From Hydrogenophaga sp. Root209 (lineage in GTDB: Bacteria > Pseudomonadota > Gammaproteobacteria > Burkholderiales > Burkholderiaceae_C), in the NCBI RefSeq assembly GCF_001428625.1, contig NZ_LMIE01000009.1, forward strand, positions 1 through 47,579: a DNA stretch of 47,579 nucleotides, written 5' to 3'. Positions 37,967 through 46,117 of this stretch are shown here, piece by piece; position 1 is the stretch's first letter; the number at the start of each line of letters is the position of its first letter. The position numbers and the translations under genes are program-made. The notes under the pieces were generated by a model that made no database searches, was not told the DNA's origin, and worked only from the letters and a program-made list of their open reading frames with translations.

Positions 37967-38521
37967 ATGACGTTTCAAGTCGTTGCCATCTCGGGCAGCC
38001 TTCGCAAGAGTTCCACCAACACCATGGCGCTGCGCGCCGCGCAGCGCCTGGCGCCAGAAGGCATGTCGATCGAGATCGTCGACATCGCCGACATCCCGCT
38101 CTACAACGACGATGTGCGCGCCGCCGGTGAACCCGCTGCGGTGAGCGCGCTCAAGGCAAAGATCGCCGCCGCCGACGCGGTGCTGATCGCCACGCCCGAG
38201 TACAACTTCTCCATCCCCGGCGTGCTCAAGAACACGCTGGACTGGATGTCGCGTCCCCCCGCGCCCCCGTTCGACGGCAAGCCGGTGGCCATCCTCGGCG
38301 CCAGCCCCGGCCCGGTGGGCACCGCCCGCGTGCAGTACCACCTGCGCCAGGTGATGGTGTTCCTGAACGCCTTCACGCTGAACAAGCCCGAGGTCTTCAT
38401 CAGCCACGCGGGCAGCAAGTTCAACGCCGAGGGTGAACTGACCGACGAGACCACGGCCAAGTTCATCGGCGAGCAGCTCGTGGCGCTGCGCGCGCTGGCC
38501 GAGCGCGTGGCGCCGCGCTGA
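37967..38521 (+). CDS. NAD(P)H-dependent FMN reductase
   Basis: A 184-residue flavodoxin-like reductase. Phosphate loop for FMN near the start (VVAISGSLRKSSTNTMALRA), then ADAVLIATPEYNFSIPGVLKNTLDW, the signature of the SsuE/azoreductase-like (NADPH-dependent FMN reductase) family, and PVAILGASPGPVGTARVQYHLR. It supplies reduced FMN, or reduces quinones. It starts 29 bases after the Bug gene, and 89 bases separate it from the MesD-like methionine synthase, to which it may provide reduced flavin. That link is inferred from gene order. Confidence 0.92.
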   Translation: MTFQVVAISGSLRKSSTNTMALRAAQRLAPEGMSIEIVDIADIPLYNDDVRAAGEPAAVSALKAKIAAADAVLIATPEYNFSIPGVLKNTLDWMSRPPAPPFDGKPVAILGASPGPVGTARVQYHLRQVMVFLNAFTLNKPEVFISHAGSKFNAEGELTDETTAKFIGEQLVALRALAERVAPR

Positions 38522-38529
38522 GAACAACG

Positions 38530-38547
38530 GGGGTTGCCAAGCCCCCG
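38530..38547 (+). terminator. Hairpin between FMN reductase and methionine synthase
   Basis: A run of G (38529-38533) pairs with a run of C (38542-38546) around TTGCCAAG, soon after the reductase stop. There is no T tract. It may end or attenuate transcription between the two genes. Confidence 0.35.
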
Positions 38548-38610
38548 CGACAGCGAAAACGCCATGGTCTGATTAAGATTCCGGTGCCACCTACAACACC
38601 CGGAGACACC

Positions 38611-39633
38611 ATGTTCGACACCGCGATCGCAGGCAGCCTGCCCAAACCGGCCTGGCTGGCCGAAACCGAAAAACTCTGGCCGCAGTGGAAGTCGCAAGGC
38701 GCCGAGCTGCAGCAGGCCAAGGCCGACGCCACGCTGCTGTGGATCAAGGTGCAGGAAGACGCTGGCCTGGACGTGATCGGTGACGGCGAGCAGGCGCGCC
38801 AGCACTTCGTGCACGGCTTCGTGGAGCAGGTCGAGGGCATCGACTTCGAACACAAGGTGACGATGGGCATCCGCAACAACCGCTACGACGCGCAGGTGCC
38901 GCAGGTGGTGGCGCCCTTGCGCCTGAAGGGCCGGGTGCACGCTTTCGAAGCGCAACTGGCGCGCGCGCACACCAGGAAGAAGCTCAAGTTCACCCTGCCC
39001 GGCCCGATGACCATCGTGGACACCGTGGCGGACCGTTTCTACGGTGACAAGGTCAAGATGGCCATGGCCTTTGCCGAGCTGCTCAACCAGGAAGCGCTGG
39101 CGCTGCAGGCCGATGGCGTGGACATCATCCAGTTCGACGAACCGGCTTTCAACGTCTACATGCAGGACGCAGCCGACTGGGGCGTGGCCGCGCTCGAAGT
39201 GGCCGCGCGCGGCCTCACCTGCACCACGGCGGTCCACATCTGCTACGGCTACGGCATCAAGGCCAATGTGGACTGGAAGCAGACGCTGGGCGAAGAGTGG
39301 CGCCAGTACGAGCAGGTGTTTCCGGCGCTGGCCAGAAGCAGCATTCAGCAGGTGAGCCTGGAATGTTTTCACTCGCATGTGCCGCCCGAGCTGATGCAGT
39401 TGCTCGAAGGCAAGGACGTGATGGTCGGCGTGATCGACGTGGCCAGTGACGTGATCGAAACGCCCGAGCAGGTGGCCGACACCATCGGCCTGGCATTGCA
39501 GTACGTGCCGAAGAAACACCTGATCGCCTGCACCAACTGTGGCCTGGCGCCCATGAGCCGCGAGGTGGCCATGGCCAAGCTCGATGCGCTGGCCAAAGGC
39601 GCGGCGCTGGCCCGCCAACGGTACGGAAGCTGA
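38611..39633 (+). CDS. mesD: Core-MetE methionine synthase, MesD-like
   Basis: A 340-residue protein containing only the catalytic half of cobalamin-independent methionine synthase. Zinc ligands are visible: H209 and C211 (VHICYGYGIK), E251 (SLECFHSH) and C310 (ACTNCGLAPMS). The N-terminal MetE domain that helps bind polyglutamyl folate is absent. Motifs GSLPKPAWLAE, GDGEQARQHFVHGF, LPGPMTIVDT and IIQFDEPAFNVYM match the bacterial 'methionine synthase' group that includes Acinetobacter MesD. MesD is described as folate-independent and oxygen-dependent and needs a DUF1852 partner (MesX). No DUF1852 gene is in this window. GGAG at 38602-38605 precedes ATG 38611. Confidence 0.83.
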   Translation: MFDTAIAGSLPKPAWLAETEKLWPQWKSQGAELQQAKADATLLWIKVQEDAGLDVIGDGEQARQHFVHGFVEQVEGIDFEHKVTMGIRNNRYDAQVPQVVAPLRLKGRVHAFEAQLARAHTRKKLKFTLPGPMTIVDTVADRFYGDKVKMAMAFAELLNQEALALQADGVDIIQFDEPAFNVYMQDAADWGVAALEVAARGLTCTTAVHICYGYGIKANVDWKQTLGEEWRQYEQVFPALARSSIQQVSLECFHSHVPPELMQLLEGKDVMVGVIDVASDVIETPEQVADTIGLALQYVPKKHLIACTNCGLAPMSREVAMAKLDALAKGAALARQRYGS

Positions 39634-39635
39634 GC

Positions 39636-40823
39636 ATGCACGGACTGCCCACGGCCGCGCCGGCCGAGGTGGGGCTGTGCCCCGAGCGCACCCAGCACCT
39701 GGTCGACGCGCTGCAGCGCGACGTGGACCGTGGACGCCTGCCTGGCGCGGCGGTGCTGATTGCACGGCGCGGCCGCGTGGTGCTCGACACCGCCGTGGGC
39801 CGACTCGACCCGGCGCGCGAGGCGCCCATGGGCACGGACGCGATCTTCCGCATCTACTCCATGACCAAACCCATCGTCTCGGTGGCGGCCATGATGCTGG
39901 TGGAACAGGGCCGGCTGCTGCTGAGCGACCCCGTGGGTCGGTACGTGCCCGGCTTCCTGCAGCAGCAGGTCGCGGTGCCCGGGCCGCACGGCGTGGCGCT
40001 GATGCCCGCCACGCAGCCGAGCACCGTGCAGGATCTGCTGCGCCACACCGCCGGCCTCACCTACGAGTTCACCGGCAACGAGCATGTGAACCAGCTATAC
40101 GCGCAGGCCGGCTTGGGCAGCAGGAAGCAGACCAACGCCGAGCTGTGCGAACGCCTGGCCGCGCTGCCGCTGGCGCACCAGCCCGGCACGGCCTGGGCCT
40201 ACAGCCGCGCCACCGACGTGCTGGGCCGCGTGATCGAAGTCATCACCGGCCAGCCGCTCGGCGCCTTCCTGCGCGAGACCATCCTGCGACCGCTGGGCAT
40301 GCACGACACTGCCTTCTTCGTGCCACCCGAGCAGCACCACCGCATCGCCGAGGCCTTCGAACACGACCCCGAAGGCGGCGTGCAGATGGCCATGCACGAC
40401 CCCCGCGAAGTGCCGGCGCTGGAAATGGGCGGTGGTGGTCTGATGTCCACCACGCACGACTACGCGCGCTTCCTGCAGTGCCTGTGCCATGGCGGTGAAC
40501 TGAACGGTCTGCGCCTGCTGTCACCGCACACCCTCGCCTGGATGACCGCCGACCACCTGGGAAGCGCCATCAACCACGCCGACAACCCGCTGCTGCCCCC
40601 CGGCCACGGCTTCGGCCTGGGCTTTGCAGTGCGCACCGCAGCGGGCCTGGCGCCGGTGCCCGGCTCGGTGGGCACCTACCACTGGAGCGGCATCGGCGGT
40701 ACCCATTTCTTCGTCGATCCGGCGCAGGACCTGTTTGCGATCTTCATGGCGCAGGCACCGAATCAGCGGGTGCATTACCGGTCGATGATGCGCAATCTGG
40801 TGTACGCGGCGATGGTGGGGTGA
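39636..40823 (+). CDS. Serine hydrolase of the class C beta-lactamase/esterase family
   Basis: A 395-residue protein with the S-x-x-K motif at S75-M-T-K78 (RIYSMTKPIVSVAAMML) and a tyrosine motif at Y189-S-R191 (TAWAYSRATDVLGRVIE), where classical lactamases have Y-x-N. The third motif region reads WSGIGGTHFFVDP. There is no signal peptide, so it is cytoplasmic and more likely an EstB-type esterase or amidase than a resistance enzyme. It starts two bases after the methionine synthase stop and is probably co-translated with it. Confidence 0.9.
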   Translation: MHGLPTAAPAEVGLCPERTQHLVDALQRDVDRGRLPGAAVLIARRGRVVLDTAVGRLDPAREAPMGTDAIFRIYSMTKPIVSVAAMMLVEQGRLLLSDPVGRYVPGFLQQQVAVPGPHGVALMPATQPSTVQDLLRHTAGLTYEFTGNEHVNQLYAQAGLGSRKQTNAELCERLAALPLAHQPGTAWAYSRATDVLGRVIEVITGQPLGAFLRETILRPLGMHDTAFFVPPEQHHRIAEAFEHDPEGGVQMAMHDPREVPALEMGGGGLMSTTHDYARFLQCLCHGGELNGLRLLSPHTLAWMTADHLGSAINHADNPLLPPGHGFGLGFAVRTAAGLAPVPGSVGTYHWSGIGGTHFFVDPAQDLFAIFMAQAPNQRVHYRSMMRNLVYAAMVG

Positions 40824-40885
40824 TCGGAAGCACCGTGCGAGGTGCAGAATGGGTTCAGCGTCCAGCGACGCATTGGAGACACGCC

Positions 40886-41176
40886 ATGAGCCAAGGATTT
40901 GGTGGCCAAGTGCCCGCGCCACATGTGCAAGCGAAGCATCGTGAGGTGACGACGTATCTGGTGATCATTGCAGCGCCGGAAGGTCCGATCGCCAAACTGC
41001 TTCTTCCTGATCGGGAGCAGGTTGCCGAGCTTGACGCCAATACCGAAGAAGTGACCGCGATGATCATGGACCGGGTACCCACGGTGGGCGCTGCGGGGGC
41101 CGAATGGGACAGGTTGTTTGCAGGGTACAGCGCTGAAGAGCGCGCCACGGCGAAGATCTACACGCTCGATACTTGA
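40886..41176 (+). CDS. Hypothetical protein (96 aa)
   Basis: The product (MSQGFGGQVPAPHVQAKHRE at the start, then TTYLVIIAAPEGPIAKLLLPDREQVAEL) is an alpha/beta-like small protein I do not recognise. TTGGAGAC at 40873-40880 gives a sound ribosome site for ATG 40886, and codon use resembles that of the neighbours, though slightly less GC-rich. It stands between the hydrolase and a TonB-like gene without overlap. Confidence 0.6.
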   Translation: MSQGFGGQVPAPHVQAKHREVTTYLVIIAAPEGPIAKLLLPDREQVAELDANTEEVTAMIMDRVPTVGAAGAEWDRLFAGYSAEERATAKIYTLDT

Positions 41177-41265
41177 GGCAACCGCGTTGCCGTGCCCGCC
41201 CACTTCGTGGATCGCCCGGGACGGGGAAGTCCCTTTCATTCACCAGGCCCCACGAACAGGTTCCG

Positions 41266-41676
41266 ATGCCACGCATCCCGATCGCACTTCTTGTCACTGC
41301 GCTCGCAGGTCATGCTTCAGCACAAGGGCAGACCACTGCGCCAACCGCCGGGGCCTCACAAGAGGCAACACCAACCGGTGCTGCTGCAGCTCGAAGGGTT
41401 GCTGCATCTCGCTTGGGCGCCTGCTTCAGGTTGCAACCGGCGTACCCGGTTGCAGCTCTGCGAAACGAGCAGGAAGGACAGACCGTCGTCGCATTCACCG
41501 TTGCCGCCGCTGGGCAGATTCAGAACCCGGGCCTCCTTCGATCAAGTGGGCACCTGATACTGGACCACGCCGCTCTGGCGCACCTGAACCAATGCATCGC
41601 CTCGGTCAGTACACAGCCCGACGACGCGCTTCCACCCGGTCGGTACGCACTCCCCATGGTGTGGCGCATCGAGTAA
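41266..41676 (+). CDS. Exported TonB C-terminal-domain-like protein
   Basis: A 136-residue exported protein: signal peptide (MPRIPIALLVTALAGHASAQ), an alanine/threonine/glutamine-rich linker, then a TonB C-terminal fold (ACFRLQPAYPVAALRNEQEG, TVVAFTVAAAGQIQNPGLLR, SSGHLILDHAALAHLNQC). It has no membrane anchor, so it differs from true TonB and may be a free periplasmic partner or an orphan of the TonB-like domain family. No ExbB/ExbD genes are nearby. Confidence 0.7.
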   Translation: MPRIPIALLVTALAGHASAQGQTTAPTAGASQEATPTGAAAARRVAASRLGACFRLQPAYPVAALRNEQEGQTVVAFTVAAAGQIQNPGLLRSSGHLILDHAALAHLNQCIASVSTQPDDALPPGRYALPMVWRIE

Positions 41677-41736
41677 GGCCCGACCCTTCGGCCGAGACGA
41701 GCCTCACCTCAAACGTTCAGCCGCTTCAGGAGAGCC

Positions 41737-42159
41737 ATGCAACCCCTTCGGTACTCGTCCGTTCCTGCGTCCACGCCTGACGGTTACGTCGCGTCGCTGG
41801 AGGGTTGGCAACGCACGTACGTGGAGGCGCTGCGCGCCACTGTCGTGAGTGCAGCCTCGCAGATCACCGAGACGGTCAAGTGGGGTCATCTCGTGTATCT
41901 GTTCAATGGGCCAGTCTTGCTCATTCGCGCCGAGGATCACCGCGTGCTCTTCGGCTTCTGGCGCGGCAAGAACCTGCGGCACATCGAGCCGAGGCTTCGC
42001 CCTGGCGGCAAATACACCATGGCCACGCTCGAGCTCGTTGAAGGAACGCCCCTCGAACGGGCAACCGTTCTCCGGTTGGTCCATGAGGCCGTTGCCCTCA
42101 ACCTCTCGCTGGGCGACCCCACGGAACGCCCCCCCAGACAGCGCAACAGTGCGGCTTAG
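41737..42159 (+). CDS. DUF1801 family protein
   Basis: A 140-residue cytoplasmic protein matching the DUF1801 (YdhG-like) family: VASLEGWQRTYVEALRATVV, ITETVKWGHLVYLFNGPVLLI, RVLFGFWRGKNLRHIEPRL and GKYTMATLELVEGTPLERA. The function is not known; the fold is related to iron-chaperone-like/frataxin-type small proteins in some annotations, which I would not rely on. CAGGAGAG precedes ATG 41737. It converges on a cytochrome gene with 36 bases between stops. Confidence 0.85.
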   Translation: MQPLRYSSVPASTPDGYVASLEGWQRTYVEALRATVVSAASQITETVKWGHLVYLFNGPVLLIRAEDHRVLFGFWRGKNLRHIEPRLRPGGKYTMATLELVEGTPLERATVLRLVHEAVALNLSLGDPTERPPRQRNSAA

Positions 42160-42195
42160 CCATCCATCGATTGGGCGTCCACTTTGGGTTTGGCC

Positions 42196-43089
42196 TCACC
42201 CCTTCCCCGGCAAGGCCTTCAAATACAGATACAGAGCCCGCAAATCCGTTTCGCTCATCTCACGCAGCGATTCAAAGGGCATCACCTGCACCGCCGAGCC
42301 ATCGGGCCGCTTGCCGCTGCGGAACATCGCGATCAGGGTCTCGGCGTTCGGGTACCGACCCAGCACGCTGCCTTCGCCGGGCGAGAGCCTGGCGGCGGGC
42401 GGCCAGTCGGGTGGGCCGCCGGGAATCTTGCCGCCCACCAGCCCCACCCCGTGGCAACCGATGCACATGTTGGCCACATACGCACCGTGCTCCTGCGTCA
42501 CGCCTTCGGGCACGGGTTGTTGCGGTGGCAGCGTGTGGTCGATGCGCGCGGCCGCGTCCTTGATGGCGCCGTAACCGTAGAGCGCCCTGACCGGCAGCGG
42601 CAGCTTCACCACCGCGCCTTGCCCGCTGGCGGGCGGTAACGAGCGCACATAGGCCACGAGCGAGGCCAGGTCGTCGTCGGTGAAGCGGTTGAAGTCCTCG
42701 CTGGGCATGATCATCAGCGGGCGCCCCTTCGGGTTCACGCCATGGCGGATGGCACGCACCCAGTCCACCGGCTGGTAGGCGGAGACCACGCCGCCGGGCC
42801 CGGTGGTGATGTTGGGGCCGGCAATCACCAGGCCACCGTCTTCCACAAAGGTTCGACCGGTGCCAGCGCTGCCGTGGCAGTCCACGCAGCCACGCGATGC
42901 AAACAGGTACTTGCCGCGTTCGACCGAGGCCGCGTCGTCGCGCAGCGCGACCGTGGGCACTTGCAAGCTGACGATGCGTTGCATCTTGCGCTCGGCCAGC
43001 AGCACGCCCAGACCGAGCGCCAGGGCGGCCAGCAACACGAGCGCGCCCAGCCCCGCGAGCAGCGCCCGCATCCATGTTCTCTTGTTCAT
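42196..43089 (-). CDS. Membrane-anchored dihaem cytochrome c
   Basis: A 297-residue protein with one N-terminal membrane anchor (RALLAGLGALVLLAALALGLGVLLAE) and two cytochrome c domains. The haem sites are CVDCH (SRGCVDCHGSAGTG) and CIGCH (ANMCIGCHGVGLVGG), with methionine ligand candidates in LMIMPSEDFNRFTDDDLASL and VQVMPFESLREMSETDL. It resembles the cytochrome subunits of membrane-bound alcohol/aldehyde dehydrogenases but no dehydrogenase is adjacent. AGGAGG before ATG 43089 is a strong ribosome site. Confidence 0.9.
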   Translation of the reverse strand: MNKRTWMRALLAGLGALVLLAALALGLGVLLAERKMQRIVSLQVPTVALRDDAASVERGKYLFASRGCVDCHGSAGTGRTFVEDGGLVIAGPNITTGPGGVVSAYQPVDWVRAIRHGVNPKGRPLMIMPSEDFNRFTDDDLASLVAYVRSLPPASGQGAVVKLPLPVRALYGYGAIKDAAARIDHTLPPQQPVPEGVTQEHGAYVANMCIGCHGVGLVGGKIPGGPPDWPPAARLSPGEGSVLGRYPNAETLIAMFRSGKRPDGSAVQVMPFESLREMSETDLRALYLYLKALPGKG

Positions 43090-43254
43090 CGTTCCGCCTC
43101 CTGTGGTGAAACCACGGCGGCATTTCACGCTCGCGGGCGGGTCGGTGTCAAGCGTCGCTGTCGCGCGTCCACGGGATCCATAGAGTCAGGCCTCGCCAAC
43201 CCAAGGACCGACCCGCACGCCCCATGCGTCTGGCAGCCGGGGAGGCTGTCTGCG

Positions 43255-43809
43255 CTACGAGGTCCGTGCCGGTGGCTGCCAGCGGAAGAACACCGGGTGC
43301 ACCTTCTCCACCACCGGGCCGTTGAAATCCCAGGCCAGGCACTGGCCAAGATGGGGCGGCGGGCTGCCGTCGGCCGGGGGTGCGAAAGAGGCCGAGCGGG
43401 TCTGGAAGGCGGCAGTGGCCAGGTTGAACAGCAGTTCTCGCAGGTGGGTGCAACCCTGGATGCCGCCGAGGTGGCGCTGGATCGTGTGGCGCCAGCCCTT
43501 GCCCAACACCTCACCCACCATCCGCTGCATGGGCACCATGGCCTCGGGACATGGGCCGTGCGGATGGGCGTCCATGGCCACCGCGATGTCGCGGATCACC
43601 ATGGCCTCGTCGACCGTGACGCGGATGTGCATGTGATGCACCGGCTCACCCGCGGCCCAACGGCGCTCGCCCTCGATCTCGAAGTCGTGCGGCTTGCTGT
43701 CGTGCAGCGTGCCTTCGATGTCCCACAAGCCGTCGTCGCGATGGAAGCCGCGGTATTCAACGCGGCGGGTGTGCATGGGGGTGCGGGGCTGGGGTGGGGG
43801 CAGTGGCAA
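43255..43809 (-). CDS. DUF2889 family protein
   Basis: A 184-residue protein of the DUF2889 family: MPLPPPQPRTPMHTRRVEYR at the start, DGLWDIEGTLHDSKPHDFE, AAGEPVHHMHIRVTVDEAMVIRDI and GGIQGCTHLRELLFNLATAAFQT. The start is TTG at 43809, chosen because relatives begin with the same MPLPPP motif and GGAG lies eight bases before it. The family often lies beside CoA-dependent catabolic genes and has no known activity. An inverted repeat (43834-43859) precedes it. Confidence 0.82.
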   Translation of the reverse strand: MPLPPPQPRTPMHTRRVEYRGFHRDDGLWDIEGTLHDSKPHDFEIEGERRWAAGEPVHHMHIRVTVDEAMVIRDIAVAMDAHPHGPCPEAMVPMQRMVGEVLGKGWRHTIQRHLGGIQGCTHLRELLFNLATAAFQTRSASFAPPADGSPPPHLGQCLAWDFNGPVVEKVHPVFFRWQPPARTS

Positions 43810-43833
43810 AACGGTTTCTCCAACAGGGGCGAT

Positions 43834-43859
43834 TCAATGCCCTGATTTTCGGGCATTGA
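43834..43859. repeat. Perfect inverted repeat between GntR and DUF2889 genes
   Basis: TCAATGCCC (43834-43842) and GGGCATTGA (43851-43859) form a nine-base stem with an eight-base loop. It lies downstream of the GntR gene and 24 bases upstream of the DUF2889 start. It may end the acid-sugar transcript or act as an operator. There is no T run. Confidence 0.55.
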
Positions 43860-43978
43860 GCGCGGCGGCACACTGAGCCTTCCATTGGCCAGTTGCGTCG
43901 AACGTCGCTGCAGGAGATGCGGGCATCAGTGCGCCTGTATACGGCCCACCAACGAAGGGATTTCCAGCTCAATCGGTC

Positions 43979-44698
43979 TCACAAGGCCTCTTTGGCCTCT
44001 GGAGAGCGGTACAGCACGTTGGCACGAAGCAGGTGGTCTCGCATGGCCTGGGCGGCAGTTTCTCCGTCGCCGGCCGCAATAGCGTCGTAGATGCGGCGGT
44101 GTTCAGCCAATGTCAGTTGCTCGGAGCCTGGTGCCCGCACGATGTTCTGGTAGTACTCGCCGGCCCAGTTGAACAGGGCTTCAACAATGGACGGAAAGAT
44201 CGGATTGCCCGAGATGGAAGCGATCTCGCGGTGGAACAGCATGTCGCGGTAAAGGAACTGGTCCATCTCGTCCAGGGCAGCGTGGTGCGCCTCCCAGCGA
44301 GCGAGCAAGCGATCCTTGTCGCCCTGGGTGGCTTTCTGGGCCGCCATCTTGCACAGGCCAGCCTCAAGAAACACGCGCGCATCCTTCAGGTGTTCGAGCA
44401 TGCCTGGCTCCATGCGCAGCATGTGCCGTGCACCACCGGCGATTTGTTCAATGAGCAATTCGGCGGTGGGTACAACCACACGGGCACGTTCGCCATGGGT
44501 GATTTCGACGATGCCGGAGCGGGCCAGGTCTTGCAAGGCCTCCCGCACCGCCGGTCGTCCGACGCCGTACGAATCCATCAGGTCACGCTCAGAGGGGAGC
44601 TGGTCGCCAGGTCGCCATTCACCTGCTCGGATGCGCTGCACCAAACGATCCACCACCTCCTGGTAAATCTTGCGTCGCTGAATGGGGTCGTTGATCAT
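43979..44698 (-). CDS. GntR/FadR-family transcriptional regulator
   Basis: A 239-residue regulator. An N-terminal winged helix (IYQEVVDRLVQRIRAGEWRPGDQLPSERDLMDSYGVGRPAVREALQDLARSGIVE region, residues about 10-70) is followed by an FCD all-helical ligand domain with metal-binding histidines (DMLFHREIASISGNP, LAEHRRIYDAIAAGD, AMRDHL). Similar proteins are annotated as NanR-like regulators of acid-sugar use. ATG 44698 is chosen over TTG 44707. It is the last gene of the RuBisCO-like/kinase operon and most likely regulates that operon. Confidence 0.92.
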   Translation of the reverse strand: MINDPIQRRKIYQEVVDRLVQRIRAGEWRPGDQLPSERDLMDSYGVGRPAVREALQDLARSGIVEITHGERARVVVPTAELLIEQIAGGARHMLRMEPGMLEHLKDARVFLEAGLCKMAAQKATQGDKDRLLARWEAHHAALDEMDQFLYRDMLFHREIASISGNPIFPSIVEALFNWAGEYYQNIVRAPGSEQLTLAEHRRIYDAIAAGDGETAAQAMRDHLLRANVLYRSPEAKEAL

Positions 44699-44737
44699 GG
44701 TGTCCAAGGATAGCTGAACGCCTGTCGCCGCCGGGTG

Positions 44738-46117
44738 TCACCCGGTGCCCTGGAGGACGCGCTCGAAGAAGTCGGGCTTTCCCATTTGACCGCCTTTGAG
44801 CGCCACCTCCAGGCCATTCATGGTCGCGGTGTTCGCATGGGCGCGACACAGCGGCGCACCGGGCGCCAGATCGCTGGCCACGGTGAGCGCCGCGATGTCA
44901 AGCGCGCCGGCCACGGCGCCTGAGCTGTCTCCGCCGGCAATGGCGATGCGCCGCACGCCGGTGGTGTCGACGATGCGCCGCATCGTGGCAGCGAGGGCCT
45001 GGCCCACGCGCTCATGGGCCTGCGACAGCGCCAGACCGGCGCGCTGTGCAAGATCGGCGAAGGCGCGCACGGCGGGATCGTTGGGCCCACTGGCGGAATA
45101 GACCAGAGGACTCGTTCCCCGCTCCATGGCGATCTGGGCGGCGCTCACAAGGCGGTGGACTTCGCAGTCAAAGGTGTCGGAGGACAAGACCGCGCCCACG
45201 TCCATGCGCAGGGTGTCGAAGCCATGGTCCGCGGCCCAGGCGATCTGTGCGGCCGTGACGGGTGAACAACTGCCGCTGATGGCGGCGATGCATGTCACCG
45301 CTTGTGTGGGCAGCAGGGTGGGCGGCGCGTCCAGCAGGCCTGCCTGGCGCCAGTGGGCGACCAGGGCGTAGGCCAGGCCCGACGAGGATGCCGAGAAGAG
45401 CCCGTCGCCCCGGTTCTCCCAGACCAGTTGCCCGGCAAGCGCGAGCGTCTGTTCGTCGATCACATCGAGCATGACCACCGGCTGGTCACCAGCAAGCGCG
45501 GCCTTCAGCCGCTCCGGCCCGAGACCGTTTTTCAGGGCCACAAGATCGATGAGATCGGCGCGGCGAGAGGTCTGATGCGCCAGGTGCTGGCGCAGGTCGG
45601 CCTCGTCCATCGGTGTCACGGGGTGGCGCGACATGGTGGGATGCCGGTCGAGGCGGTGCACAACATCGCCCATGGCGGCGAAGAGATGGCCAAAAGCCTG
45701 GTAGCGGCGCAGGCGTGGCGCGCCGATCACCATGGGCGACCAGGTGCCGTCAACGGCCGCCACACCCAAGTCGATGGCGGCACCGATGGAGCCGACGTCC
45801 GGGCTGGAGTCGAAGGTGGAGCAGACCTTGTATTGCAGGATGGGTGCACCGAAGGCCTTGAGGCTGGCGAAGGCGGTGGGCAGGTGCTCGCGCATCCAGG
45901 CGGGGCTGCGCCCGCGCGAGGTGCCGGCCAGCCCGATGCAGCGCATGTGGGAAAAGCGGGCGATCCATTCGACCGTGGGCGTTTGCAGAAAGAGCACGGT
46001 CGGCACGCCGGCCAGGGTGAAGGCCTCCATCACGTCGGTGGAGCCGGTGAAGTCGTCGCCGTAATAAGCGAGCAACGGGCCCTCAGGCAAGGCACTGTGT
46101 TTGGCGGTGGCGCTCAT
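44738..46117 (-). CDS. oiaK: DUF1537 acid-sugar kinase, OiaK-like
   Basis: A 459-residue four-carbon-acid-sugar kinase family (DUF1537) protein. The N-terminal substrate domain starts YYGDDFTGSTDVMEAFTLAG, with KVCSTFDSSPDVGSIG, and the C-terminal nucleotide domain has AISGSCSPVTAAQI, VRRIAIAGGDSSGAVAGAL and ALKGGQMGKPDFFERVL. It phosphorylates an acid sugar. Next to a RuBisCO-like protein the best match is 3-oxo-isoapionate kinase (OiaK) of D-apionate catabolism. ATG 46117 shares one base with the stop of the RuBisCO-like gene (TGATG), so they are coupled. Confidence 0.85.
   Translation of the reverse strand: MSATAKHSALPEGPLLAYYGDDFTGSTDVMEAFTLAGVPTVLFLQTPTVEWIARFSHMRCIGLAGTSRGRSPAWMREHLPTAFASLKAFGAPILQYKVCSTFDSSPDVGSIGAAIDLGVAAVDGTWSPMVIGAPRLRRYQAFGHLFAAMGDVVHRLDRHPTMSRHPVTPMDEADLRQHLAHQTSRRADLIDLVALKNGLGPERLKAALAGDQPVVMLDVIDEQTLALAGQLVWENRGDGLFSASSSGLAYALVAHWRQAGLLDAPPTLLPTQAVTCIAAISGSCSPVTAAQIAWAADHGFDTLRMDVGAVLSSDTFDCEVHRLVSAAQIAMERGTSPLVYSASGPNDPAVRAFADLAQRAGLALSQAHERVGQALAATMRRIVDTTGVRRIAIAGGDSSGAVAGALDIAALTVASDLAPGAPLCRAHANTATMNGLEVALKGGQMGKPDFFERVLQGTG

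Noticed and set aside
38522-38610. SAM, SAH or cobalamin riboswitch upstream of the methionine synthase
   Set aside because: The spacer is only 89 bases and shows just one GC hairpin; none of the conserved cores I know could be found.
39636-40823. Antibiotic-resistance beta-lactamase
   Set aside because: It has no signal peptide and no Y-x-N motif; family and context fit a cytoplasmic esterase-like hydrolase.
41266-41676. Functional TonB protein of an energy-transducing complex
   Set aside because: It has a cleavable signal and no membrane anchor, and no ExbB/ExbD genes are near, so only the C-terminal domain similarity is claimed.
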